Assembly: GCF_050908995.1 (NCBI RefSeq)
Contig: NC_135124.1
Location: forward strand, 3,472,001 to 3,536,000
Length of the DNA stretch: 64,000 bases
Direction of reading: 5' to 3'
Source of the DNA: Andrena cerasifolii
Lineage: Eukaryota > Arthropoda > Insecta > Hymenoptera > Andrenidae
Shown: positions 55,845 to 64,000 of the stretch, piece after piece
Position numbering within the stretch: the stretch's first letter is position 1
How the letters are laid out: every line of letters starts with the position of its first letter
The notes under the pieces: generated by a model
The model's input: the letters and a program-made list of their open reading frames with translations, nothing else
What the model was told of the DNA's origin: nothing
Databases searched by the model: none
Translations under genes and position numbers: made by a program

Positions 55845-56908
55845 TAGTGTTCCTTCTCGAGAAATTTTATAAATGCTTATTTCTTATTTCTCAAGAAATA
55901 CTATTTTTCTCGAGAAACTTAAGTTTACGAACATTATTAAAAATCTCATTTATTTTCTGAATTGAATTTTCAGTTCAAATTATATGTTACTAGTTAATAG
56001 CGAACGTATAAACACATGTACAATTTATAATAAATCTTATTAGTAGCATTAGAGCCTATATGAATTGTAATAGAAAATCTCAGTAGAGAAGATTCGACAT
56101 TATTGACTGGTGAAGGTGCTCTTAAATTCTTATTCAACAATTTAGAAAAATGGTGTACCTACTGAATTAAGTAATGAGTTTCTTGTGGCTATTAAAGAAG
56201 AAATATCGAAAAGTAGAGACAAAACTGTATATATAGGTAATGGAGAATCTCTTCAAAACGATTCAAAAGACGCGGTTGTCATTTCATATCCACGAGAGAT
56301 ATGTATATAGCGGCAAAAAAATTTTTAAATAGCTAGACTTTTCGGAAAATATAACAGTAACCATGATTCTACTGAAAATACTGAAGAAATTACGGGTCCT
56401 CAAAATGAAGAATTACCATTAAGAAAACAATTAGAGATAACAATCCAAGAAATTAGTATCAACCGAGAACACGATAAATTTCGGACTTTAACAAAGGAAT
56501 TTCATATTTTTTAGTCCACTGGAAGGACACCTAATTTACCGTAACTTTTGGATTTGTGTGTTTTCTACAGCTACAGATTTTATCACAAACAAAACAGATT
56601 AAGAAACTATTTTAAAATAAAAAAGTAATGTTTCGCTTTGCACAAATTTTGTATTAAATAAAAAAAATATATCAATTATATTTAATATCTGTTGCTCCAT
56701 TTATACATGGTTTGTGCAAATTAGACAGGAATCAACAATTAGTTAAAGGTTCCTTGTGTTTTTGATAAATATTATCAACATCATTCCAAATATATAAACT
56801 TTGTAATATTTTTTTCATTTTCTCGAGAATTCTCGAGAATTCTCGAGAAGTATGATCTGATTTCTAATTTCGCGAGAAACAAAGAATATTGAGAAATCAG
56901 GAACACTA
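55845..56908 (+). pseudogene. Degenerate hAT element with transposase remnant, copy 2
   Basis: Ends TAGTGTTCCT and AGGAACACTA are flanked by a perfect 8-bp duplication AGTACCAT (55837-55844 and 56909-56916). Translation fragments include LTGEGALKFLFNNLEKW, RLFGKYNSN (after a stop), EELPLRKQLEITIQEISINR, EFHIF, STGRTPNL and ATDFITNK. This is the order expected from the last third of a hAT transposase up to its dimerisation region. Several stops and shifts are present. CTCGAGAA motifs cluster near both ends, likely old transposase-binding repeats. Confidence 0.85.
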
Positions 56909-56994
56909 AGTACCATGTTAATGTAATTCAACAGCTTTCAACAACTTTCTATAAAATAATTAAAATATATAAAGCATATATGGAAATAGAACTA

Positions 56995-58600
56995 CAGTAA
57001 GGAGCATAACTGAACCAATAACCACTAATTTTGTATAAATCTTTATTTATTGCTAAGAATGTAGAAGAACATTAAAAAATGAACATTACAGTAAGTTTTA
57101 TTACAGTTAAAAGTAACAGCAGAAATTTTTGCAACAATTAATGTCTCCTCGTTTAGCACTGACAAACAAAATGGATCGACTCGGTTTTGCACCGGTCCGT
57201 AAAACGAATGTTTATGTGGAATGTTTCAGCAATATGTTTACATCTAGCAGTTTGATATGTTTACAAAATATTAGTTTACGTCTCAGCACTCAATTTCTAG
57301 CATTCAGTCGAACGGAAAAGTACGCAAGTGAATTACAGCAAATATGAAGAAAATTGCTTCAAATTGTTTAAAAAAAGTAATTTCTGTTTTGAATAACGGC
57401 TTATCAACACGTCAGACGGCGAAAAATTGTAGTGTTAGTCAGTCCACAGTGCAGAGAATAAGAAAAAAATGCTGTAAAAGTATGTTATTAAATGTTGGAG
57501 GAAGACCAGAAAAATTATCACCGCAGGATAAACAAAGAATTATACGGTTTGCCACATCTGGTGAAGCTTCAAGTGCAACCATGGCCGCAAAATTATTAAA
57601 AGAAGATACGGATATACAAGTAAGCAAGTGGACAGCACAAAGAACCCTCAAAGGAGCTGAGTTTACAAGCATTAAGAAAAAAAAGAAGCCGATGTTATTG
57701 AAGAAAAATATAAAACTTCGTTTGCAATTTGCTAAAAAATATCAGAACTGGACAATTACTGAATGGGAACGGGTTATTTGGTCAGACGAGACCAAAATTA
57801 ATAGAATTTGTTCAGATGGCATGTCATGGTGCTGGATTCGTAAAAATGAAAGGCTCAAACCACGACATGTAAAGCAAACGGTAAAACATGGAGGCGGATC
57901 CCTAATGTTTTGGGGTTGCCTAACAGCATTTGGCGTTGGATCACTGCACCGAATTAATGGCATCATGAATCAGTACATGTACAAGGATATTTTACAAGAT
58001 CATCTCATAGACGCTGTTGAAAATATGCCTTTTGAAGATGAAAATGTAATTTTCATGCATGACCGAGACCCTAAGCGCACTGCTAAAAGTGTGAAAAATT
58101 GGCTCGGTACAAAAAAAATTTCTGTTCTGGATTGGCCTGCACAAAGCCGCGACCTCAACCCCATAGAGAATCTATGGGGTTTACTAAAAAGACGACTTCG
58201 GGATTCATATGACTCGCAACCAACTTCAATCGCAGATTTGTACGATAGAATTCAAGAACAGTGGGAAAAAATATCTCCGGATTATTGCAAAAAATTAATA
58301 GAAAGTATGCCGAAGCGAATTAGCGCAGTTTTGCAAGCAAAAGGGTTGTGGACGAAATATTAAAAATAAATAATATATTAAATATTGCCAAATATGGGAC
58401 GTGGTGCAAAACCGAGTCAGTCCATTTTGTTTGTGTGCTAAACCAGGAGAGATTAATTATTGAAAAAATTTCTGATGTTACTTCTAACTGTAATAAAACT
58501 TACTATACTGTTCATTTTTTTAATATTCTTCTATATTCTTAGCAATAAATAAAGATTTATACAAAACTAGTGGTTATTGGTTCAGTTATGCTCCTTACTG
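56995..58600 (+). mobile_element. Complete Tc1-type transposon
   Basis: The terminal inverted repeats begin CAGTAAGGAGCATAACTGAA and run about 205 bp (56995-57200 and 58395-58600) with scattered mismatches. TA flanks both ends (56993-56994 and 58601-58602). One uninterrupted transposase gene lies between. Total 1606 bp. Long repeats recall Minos- or Tc3-like lineages. Confidence 0.95.
57344..58363 (+). CDS. Tc1-type DD34E transposase
   Basis: 339 residues, the usual length. It would cut and rejoin the ends of its own transposon in the nucleus. An N-terminal helix-turn-helix is visible at about 20-45 (STRQTAKNCSVSQSTVQRIR), then a GGRPEK AT-hook-like linker at 52-57 and a basic run KKKKK at 111-115, a possible nuclear signal. 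The catalytic triad is D148 (IWSDETK), D240 (FMHDRDPK) and E275 (LNPIENLW), with exactly 34 residues between the last two. The ATG is the first in this frame and fits the family N-terminus. Two usually conserved positions differ: DRDPKRT for DNDPKHT and QSRDLNP for QSPDLNP. It may therefore be catalytically weak despite being uninterrupted. No intron is seen. Confidence 0.95.
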   Translation: MKKIASNCLKKVISVLNNGLSTRQTAKNCSVSQSTVQRIRKKCCKSMLLNVGGRPEKLSPQDKQRIIRFATSGEASSATMAAKLLKEDTDIQVSKWTAQRTLKGAEFTSIKKKKKPMLLKKNIKLRLQFAKKYQNWTITEWERVIWSDETKINRICSDGMSWCWIRKNERLKPRHVKQTVKHGGGSLMFWGCLTAFGVGSLHRINGIMNQYMYKDILQDHLIDAVENMPFEDENVIFMHDRDPKRTAKSVKNWLGTKKISVLDWPAQSRDLNPIENLWGLLKRRLRDSYDSQPTSIADLYDRIQEQWEKISPDYCKKLIESMPKRISAVLQAKGLWTKY

Positions 58601-58933
58601 TATGTAAGAAAAAATGGTAATTATGCAGAACAGGTGTTTCCTCGCCGATTTTGACGACCTTGAGATATGTTTCGGGGACATGATTCTGAACAGCGTTTTC
58701 CTATACATGTTACCGCCGCTCGACCTTTGTTTCCAAGATATTCGAGAAAAATTGCTGCTGCTACTACTACAATATATTCTGCCGTATACCTACCTACAGT
58801 ACGCGTCCGTTGCAGCGCATGCGTCAACATGGAACAAAACAAACGACGAAGCTGACTTATGTTTCCGAGATCATTGCGAAAAACTTCTTTTGACTTATTC
58901 CGACGCAACGCATTCCACTTTACAACCCGTCCC

Positions 58934-59893
58934 AGGTATTAGTATTGGTTGGGGCTAGATTAGCGCAGGTGGCGCGCGCCATCTCGCGGGCGCGTAAAGC
59001 ATGGTAGCGAACCGATGTGAGTTGGGGTGTTGACGGGAGTCCCTACACACCTAACAGATCCTCTCGGAGGCGCCCTCTTCTTTGCAAAGAAATTATGTTT
59101 TAGAACCAAAGTCATCCTAATATCCGGCGGCGCCGGCACCGCCGAACAGAGTCAGGGTGTTGACCAGGGTTGCCACCTTATCACCATATAAGTCCCGGAG
59201 TGCCACACATTCTAACCTGAAGATTCGAATATAAACCCGGAGATGGAAGAAGCAAAAAAAGGTTTGTTCCCGAATATCCGGAAAACAAATGTGCAATTAT
59301 TTTAAGTTCAAACAATTCAGAATTTACAAGTGTATGATTTTAATGAATAACTTTTATTGTATATGAGATTGATATCATTCTACAATACCACAATTTCTTA
59401 TTATCTCATTTTTGTCTACAACCCGGAGTTTTTTCCAGTAAAACCGGAGCTCGGAGATTTGCTTCAAAACCCGGAGTCTCCGGGCTAGAACCCGAGAGGT
59501 GGCAACCCTGGTGTTGACGGGCATCCGCAAGTTTCTGGTTCGAATCTCTAAACTCACATCGGTTCGCTACCTGTGGCGGATTAAAAAAAAGGCCCCGGTG
59601 GAAAACCTTCTGAGGGGCCCATTCTTGGGAGGAAATGAAGAGGTAGTTTACTAAAATTGGGCCAAGTGTAGTAGCACGAAACAAATGTAGTGTTTGGATA
59701 CTTAGACCTAATCATAATTTTTATTTGGTGATGGGGCCTTTCGAGGGCCTTCTGTGCAGGGGCCTAGGCAGCAACTGCTCACCAGCCGCCCTGTTAAATC
59801 CGCCGCTGTTCACTACTATGCTTTAAGCGCCCGCGAGCGGGCGCGCGCCCTCCTCGCTGAACTAGCCCCAACCAATACTAATCCCCGGGGCAA
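58934..59893. mobile_element. GC-rich foldback, family Q
   Basis: GGTATTAGTATTGGTTGGGG and complement CCCCAACCAATACTAAT form the ends. Inner paired blocks are GCGCGCGCC with GGGCGCG, AAGCATGGTAG and GTAGCGAACCGATGTGAGTT. It contains a hAT element. A B-box-like GGTTCGAATCTC lies near 59537. Confidence 0.7.
59165..59510. mobile_element. Non-autonomous hAT element, 346 bp
   Basis: Ends CAGGGTTGCCACCT and AGGTGGCAACCCTG are flanked by a perfect 8-bp duplication GTGTTGAC (59157-59164 and 59511-59518). Inside are CCCGGAG motifs near both ends. Noncoding. Confidence 0.95.
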
Positions 59894-60329
59894 GTTGGAA
59901 AGTGGCATGCGTTGCAATACTGAATAGACAGTCAAACGGCGTCATATAGCCACATACAATGTATGTAGGGTATGGGCAGAACGCAAAACAATAATACCGA
60001 TAGTTTTTCGCAAATATTTCGGCAACGAAGGTCGAGCGGCGGTAACATGTATACGAAGAAGTTGTTCAGAATCGTGTCCCTGACCAAATATCCAAAAATC
60101 ATTGAAATCAGCGAGGAAACACCTGTTCTGCATAATTACCGAAGAAATGTGTTTTCGCATAGTTCAGTCCTGATATCCTTCTCATCCTTAAAAAATAGCC
60201 GTGTTTACTGAGTTCGCAAAAATTTACATTTGTAATTTATTCGTAGATCGTAGAATTGATGTTTTATTCCGGTTTGGTGTCACATTTGTCTTATCGTTAA
60301 TGGCGTAGAATGCAATGCCAGAGGCAACT

Positions 60330-60925
60330 GCAGGAACTTGTCAGCAGATAGCAAAAAGACTTCTCAAGGACGTCTATCTCAAATTTTCAAGACCTGGTAA
60401 AGTCCTAAAGACGTCTTAAAAACACCTTAAACATGTCCGGATTCACAAATGAGTACGTCTCTAAGACGTCTTGAAGACGGCCGAAAGGCGTGTTGATCAG
60501 GTCGGCGTTAGGACATAAAGAAAAAAAAAATTGGCGGTGACGAGAAGAATCGAACCCAAATTTCCCGCCTACGAAGTAACCGCTATTTGCAAGTACCCAA
60601 CACAATAACACAAACACTTTTAATTTCTAGGTATATAATTAGTTTTATACAGACGTTTTAACGACGTCTTGCGACAGACGTGTTAACCCATGGGCGAACC
60701 AATTTAAACTCCTCGGCCTGACCCTTGGAATCCAATTAATTAAATTATCAACAACTAACAATATTATGTAACATTTTATTTTGTGCAGATTAAATTACAA
60801 TAATAATTTGGATTGTTTTATTTCTGTGGCGTCACTACGGAACTATTCCGTAGTAGAACAAAGGTCGTAAGACATTCAGACTAAAAACAGACGTAAAATG
60901 GACGTCTTTAAGACGTCGCGTACTA
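60330..60925. repeat. GACGTC-rich repeat region, family R
   Basis: Numerous variants of AAGACGTCTT (for example at about 60400, 60465, 60660 and 60905) lie in a region that also holds a tRNA-like B box (complement of GAATCGAACCCAAATTTC near 60550). It parallels 34225-34344, where the GTACGTCT and CAAATGAGTACGTCT blocks are shared. Confidence 0.5.
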
Positions 60926-61264
60926 GCTGGGTCTTGGAGGGGGCGAAATGTGTAACAGTGTATGAGTAGATTTTTTAACCTTCTTTTACAAAATTAGCTT
61001 GTAATTTATATTTTTATACCTCTATCTAGTATTATAGTTTAAATAATTAAATTCACATGAATTATTTATACATTCTACAAAATCAGAATAATTGCAGTAC
61101 CTGTAATTAAATAATCTGCTTTTATAAATAAAACAGGACTGTAAAACTGATCGACATATGTATATTTGTTTCTAGAACGCGATCGCGATGTGCAATTGTC
61201 ATTTCTTTGCATAATTCCTAGTAGCAGTGCGTAAGAAGTATGCTCACTGACGTAAAGAAAAGGC
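60926..61264. other. AT-rich spacer
   Basis: Nothing recognised. Confidence 0.3.
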
Positions 61265-61320
61265 AGGGCCGGCGCGAAGCGAGTTCAGCACGTTTCGCGG
61301 AACCTGGCCCCGCGGTTTAA

Positions 61321-61485
61321 AAGGCTCCGCGGTCCAGGAAAAGCTCATCGTAAATTTTACGTGGCTCGTTGCATAGATATTTATTATTATAAAATTTCTT
61401 TAAAAGGTTCTGCGGCTCACGAAAAGCTTATCGCAAATGTCGTGGGCCCTCTGCATAAATATTTATTATTATAAAATTTAGAAGT
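61321..61485. repeat. Tandem duplication, about 80-bp unit
   Basis: Two copies each run from AAGG(C/T)TC(C/T)GCGG through AAAAGCT(C/T)ATCG to ATATTTATTATTATAAAATT. The preceding GC-rich block (61265-61320) contains CAGGGCCGGCGCG, reminiscent of a hAT end. Confidence 0.65.
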
Positions 61486-61489
61486 ATAA

Positions 61490-61848
61490 TACAGGTGTTT
61501 ATAAAAACGTGGGACAATTTTTCAGGATCGGTTCTACTCATCAAAATAGTAAGAAAAGTTTGCATACATTCGGTAATGTTTAGTTTTGCAGTTATAAACA
61601 TTTTTATATTCCGTAAAATACCGGCCCGAATTGTCTATTAAGGGCATTCCCCGGTCAAACCGCGCGAAAACATAGGTGACTTTTATTTTTTTTGTTTATC
61701 CGGCGCTATCTATATTTATTGTTTGGATGTCGCTGTTAGGTTTGAAGTTATAAGACAAAACAGTATCACCCGTTTTCGTCACTATTTTGGTAACGCTCGA
61801 CTTTTCATGCATGCACCCCCCCCCCCCTTCCGTACTGTACCGATTTCA
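61490..61848. other. Spacer with poly-C
   Basis: A run of about 14 C at 61815-61828 is the only feature noted. Confidence 0.35.
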
Positions 61849-62008
61849 ACCCTTTGACTACGAAAGGCGTATATATACGCTTTCACGAGTCTATCAATAT
61901 ATACGAAAGAAAAACTGAATATTTTTAATTTATTTGTAATTATTTATTTTTTTAATCCCTAAGAATATCAAATCTCCGGGTACCATTTTGGTTATTAGGT
62001 AGTCAGTG

Positions 62009-62760
62009 CAGTGTTGCCAACTCAGATTTTTGAAAAACCGTAGAGAAAAATTCAACGTTCCGCAGAATTCCGTAGATCCCCCTTTGAAAAATCCGTTGAT
62101 CTACAGATTTTCTTCATAAGTGTTAATTATTACGTGTATGAAAGAAGCTAATTACTTTGCTCATGGAAACCAAATCCTTTCTAGAAATCTTATATTTCGA
62201 CCCTCCCCTAACATCCTCAAAAAAATTATTGTCACAACAAAAATTCACAAATTACGAAAAAAGTTCACGTGCAAAAATTGTGAAATCGACTTTTACTAAT
62301 TCCACCTCAGTAGAAGAGCTTTTCCCAAAAATAATGTTTCCCCGAAAGTCGTTTTCGCCAAAGCCTTTCGTCCCGACGTAAATTCACGAAAAGGAATTAA
62401 AAAAGTTTACATGCAAAGATTCTGAAATGAACTCTGCTAATTCCTATTGTACTTGTTCAAAATGCACGGTAGTAGAACTAGAAAATAATAACTTGAATTC
62501 CAGCGATTAAGTGCGATGAAAAGCTCTTGTAGTGAAGTGGAATTTACCTACCCGCAGTAAATCGGCAATTTGGATCGTAAAATCAATGGGTTAAATTAAA
62601 CAGTAAATGATTTCTTTAATCAGAATCAGAATCTTTTGTTTTATCAATTTCGAATTACCTTAGTTTTAAAATTCTACATATTAATAGTATTAAATAATTT
62701 AAGGTAAAAAATCCGTAGATCCGTCGATAAAGTAAAAAATCCGTAGGGTTGGTAACACTG
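62009..62760. mobile_element. Non-autonomous hAT element, family B, copy 2
   Basis: Ends CAGTGTTGCCAAC and GTTGGTAACACTG with a perfect 8-bp duplication AGTCAGTG (62001-62008 and 62761-62768). Similar to 5373-5932 at both ends. Confidence 0.95.
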
Positions 62761-62819
62761 AGTCAGTGCACAACCAGTCGCAGCAACTGATATGCGAATA
62801 TCCCTAGTGTTAGCTAGAA

Positions 62820-63196
62820 CCTTAGACCATATATACTTATAGACACGGCTTCAGATAACTGCCTTGACCCAAAGATTAAATCATCTACGTGACGTCACAT
62901 GTGGGCAAAGTAATGATGGAAGTTACAGCGATGTATAAATATTTTCGAAAATGCGATTTAATCATTGTCTTTGCAATTCTTTATACAACATGTTTGCACC
63001 TTTATTAATAATTATTCAAAAATTATTCACAGAAAAAGATATAACCTCACTTGTATATATGGTATGAGGTACTATCCACCATTTTGAATTATCTTTTGCC
63101 CACAAGTGACGTCACTTTTGCCCGTTATCTTTGCTTCACTATGACTCGTGGCTTCATATAGAGCAGGCCGTGTCTATAGGTATATATGGTCTAAGG
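62820..63196. mobile_element. Inverted-repeat MITE nested in family S
   Basis: Ends CCTTAGACCATATATAC and GTATATATGGTCTAAGG are followed inward by ATAGACACGGC and its complement. CTAGAA flanks both sides (62814-62819 and 63197-63202). An inner TGACGTCAC pair also exists. Confidence 0.85.
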
Positions 63197-63208
63197 CTAG
63201 AACCGTGA

Positions 63209-63445
63209 CAAAGAGAAGGTATACCAAGAGGCGACACTCTGACGAAGAAACCAGTTTTAGAGAGAGTCGAAATCCACAACCAATTTAAATGTCCATGCGG
63301 TAGTCGGAATGCGACGGGATTAACAAGAGGCGATAGTAAGACGAAGATATACAGCTGCCTTATACAACCAATTTAAAGGGACAAGCAAACGAAGAACTTC
63401 AAAGATACCGCTCGGACTGTCGCCTCTTGGTATACCTTCTCTTTG
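63209..63445. mobile_element. Inverted-repeat MITE nested in family S
   Basis: Ends CAAAGAGAAGGTATACCAAG and complement CTTGGTATACCTTCTCTTTG, extending through AGGCGACA. ACCGTGA flanks both sides (63202-63208 and 63446-63452), a 7- or 8-bp duplication. Confidence 0.85.
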
Positions 63446-64000
63446 ACCGTGATTTCTGAATCACGAGTGATCCGATCACGTTCGTTCCCAATCACGGTGA
63501 TTTTTCACAGTGATCCATGATTTTCGTGATCGCTTCTGATTGGTGCGGGCAGAACAGTGACTCACGATTTTCGTGATCTGATTGGTGGAAAGCATAACTG
63601 CTCTTTACACGCGCCACATAACCCCAATTTCTACTTTCTCTCAAAACATTCTCAAGTCCTCACTGTGCTCACAGAATCTCAGTTGTATATTTTGAACCAA
63701 TGTAATCGTTCTTGATCTATTTAAATTAACAAATATTTCTTCACTTAATTAAAAATTACTATATATTCTATATATTCGCCGAATTAGCACGCTTTGACTG
63801 TAACACAAGTTATATTAAAGTATTTTATAAAAAATAATTCAATCAAGATCAAGAATTACAATCACAATAAACAATTCATTCAAGTGAAACAAATCGCGGT
63901 CGTGATTTAACTTCAATCACGACCGTGATCGTGATTCTGCGATCGCTGTGATAAATCACTGTCAGTGATTTTACACTCCATCCCTAAATATCGCGCCATC

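Larger units (their letters stand above)
58615..60150. repeat. Foldback family P, copy 2, with nested insertions
   Basis: The left arm 58615-58933 (GTAATTATGCAGAACAGGTG, TACATGTTACCGCCGCTCGA) and right arm about 59894-60150 (complement: TCGAGCGGCGGTAACATGTA, CACCTGTTCTGCATAATTAC) enclose a second palindrome. Frames in the arms are shadows. Confidence 0.75.
62805..63986. mobile_element. hAT-like element, family S, with nested MITEs
   Basis: The right terminus complements to TAGGGATGGAGTG, a hAT-style end; the left TAGTGTTAGC is eroded. The flanks AATATCCC and AATATCGC are an 8-bp duplication with one difference. Subterminal CACGATTTTCGTGATC-type dyads repeat at 63450-63570 and 63890-63970, likely transposase-binding repeats. 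Confidence 0.7.
61850..64000 (-). mobile_element. piggyBac-like MITE, family A, copy 3, runs off the window
   Basis: CCCTTTGACTACGAAAGGCG is the family-A terminus in the orientation opposite to copies 1 and 2. The MITE is cut into pieces (61850-62008, 62761-62804 and 63987-64000) by two hAT insertions. The last piece AATATCGCGCCATC continues the family sequence to the window edge. Confidence 0.85.

Noticed and set aside
57129..57347. 72-residue frame overlapping the transposase start by ATGA
   Set aside because: It lies mostly in the terminal repeat of the Tc1 element and has no motif; the overlap is chance.
5484..62381. Related frames in the two family-B hAT copies (containing EILYFDPPLTS)
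   Set aside because: The match drifts between frames and ends at different places; no hAT transposase motif is present.

Overview
This is a eukaryotic, almost certainly insect, AT-rich intergenic window dominated by transposable elements. No host gene could be established. Evidence for an insect includes Tc1/mariner, hAT, piggyBac-like, P-like and Helitron-like elements, a Jockey/I-type LINE fragment, an insect-style ND1 mitochondrial insertion and a 5S-rRNA-derived SINE. A short run of CCCAGACCTAA units (complement TTAGGTCTGGG) resembles long telomeric motifs that I recall being reported from Hymenoptera, so a wasp, ant or bee is my best guess. That last step is inference.

The only intact protein-coding gene I can defend is a Tc1-type DD34E transposase (57344-58363). 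It sits in a complete element with about 205-bp terminal inverted repeats and a TA duplication (56995-58600). Broken coding remnants are a second Tc1 transposase (2914-3445), the 3' end of a LINE ORF2 (3621-4097), a THAP-domain exon in a P-like element (18951-19100), a mariner-type DDE fragment (29990-30090), a piggyBac C-terminal cysteine domain (45721-45927), a nad1 NUMT (45915-46095) and two hAT transposase remnants (51385-52205 and 55845-56908).

Layout. 1-9.7 kb: MITEs, abutting TA-bounded palindromes, Tc1 and LINE debris, a Helitron-like element, a mariner-like MITE holding a hAT element, and hAT hairpins. 9.7-10.7 kb: a tandem array of foldback units. 10.7-22 kb: TTAA-bounded MITEs, a solo LTR, a P-like element carrying a THAP exon and a 5S SINE, and a 709-bp palindrome. 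22-31 kb: a P-like MITE with a second 5S SINE, two adjacent hAT elements with perfect duplications, mariner debris, and a TTAA MITE split by a foldback. 33-46 kb: three copies of a roughly 1.15-kb palindrome flanked by AATT, a family of GC-rich foldbacks, a 3.2-kb composite bounded by piggyBac-like ends, a Helitron-like copy, and a piggyBac-like element with a NUMT. 47-61 kb: TG-rich minisatellite, more palindromes, apparently unique higher-GC sequence (52.8-54.3 kb), hAT remnants, the intact Tc1 element and nested palindromes. 61.8-64 kb: a piggyBac-like MITE carrying two hAT insertions, one of which holds two further MITEs.

The strongest overall pattern is that palindromic (foldback) elements are abundant, and later insertions repeatedly sit at or near the centre of an older palindrome. 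Target duplications read by eye (8 bp for hAT and P, TTAA, TA, AATT, TTA, TTAC) delimit many elements exactly. Most long reading frames here are by-products of palindromes or simple repeats.
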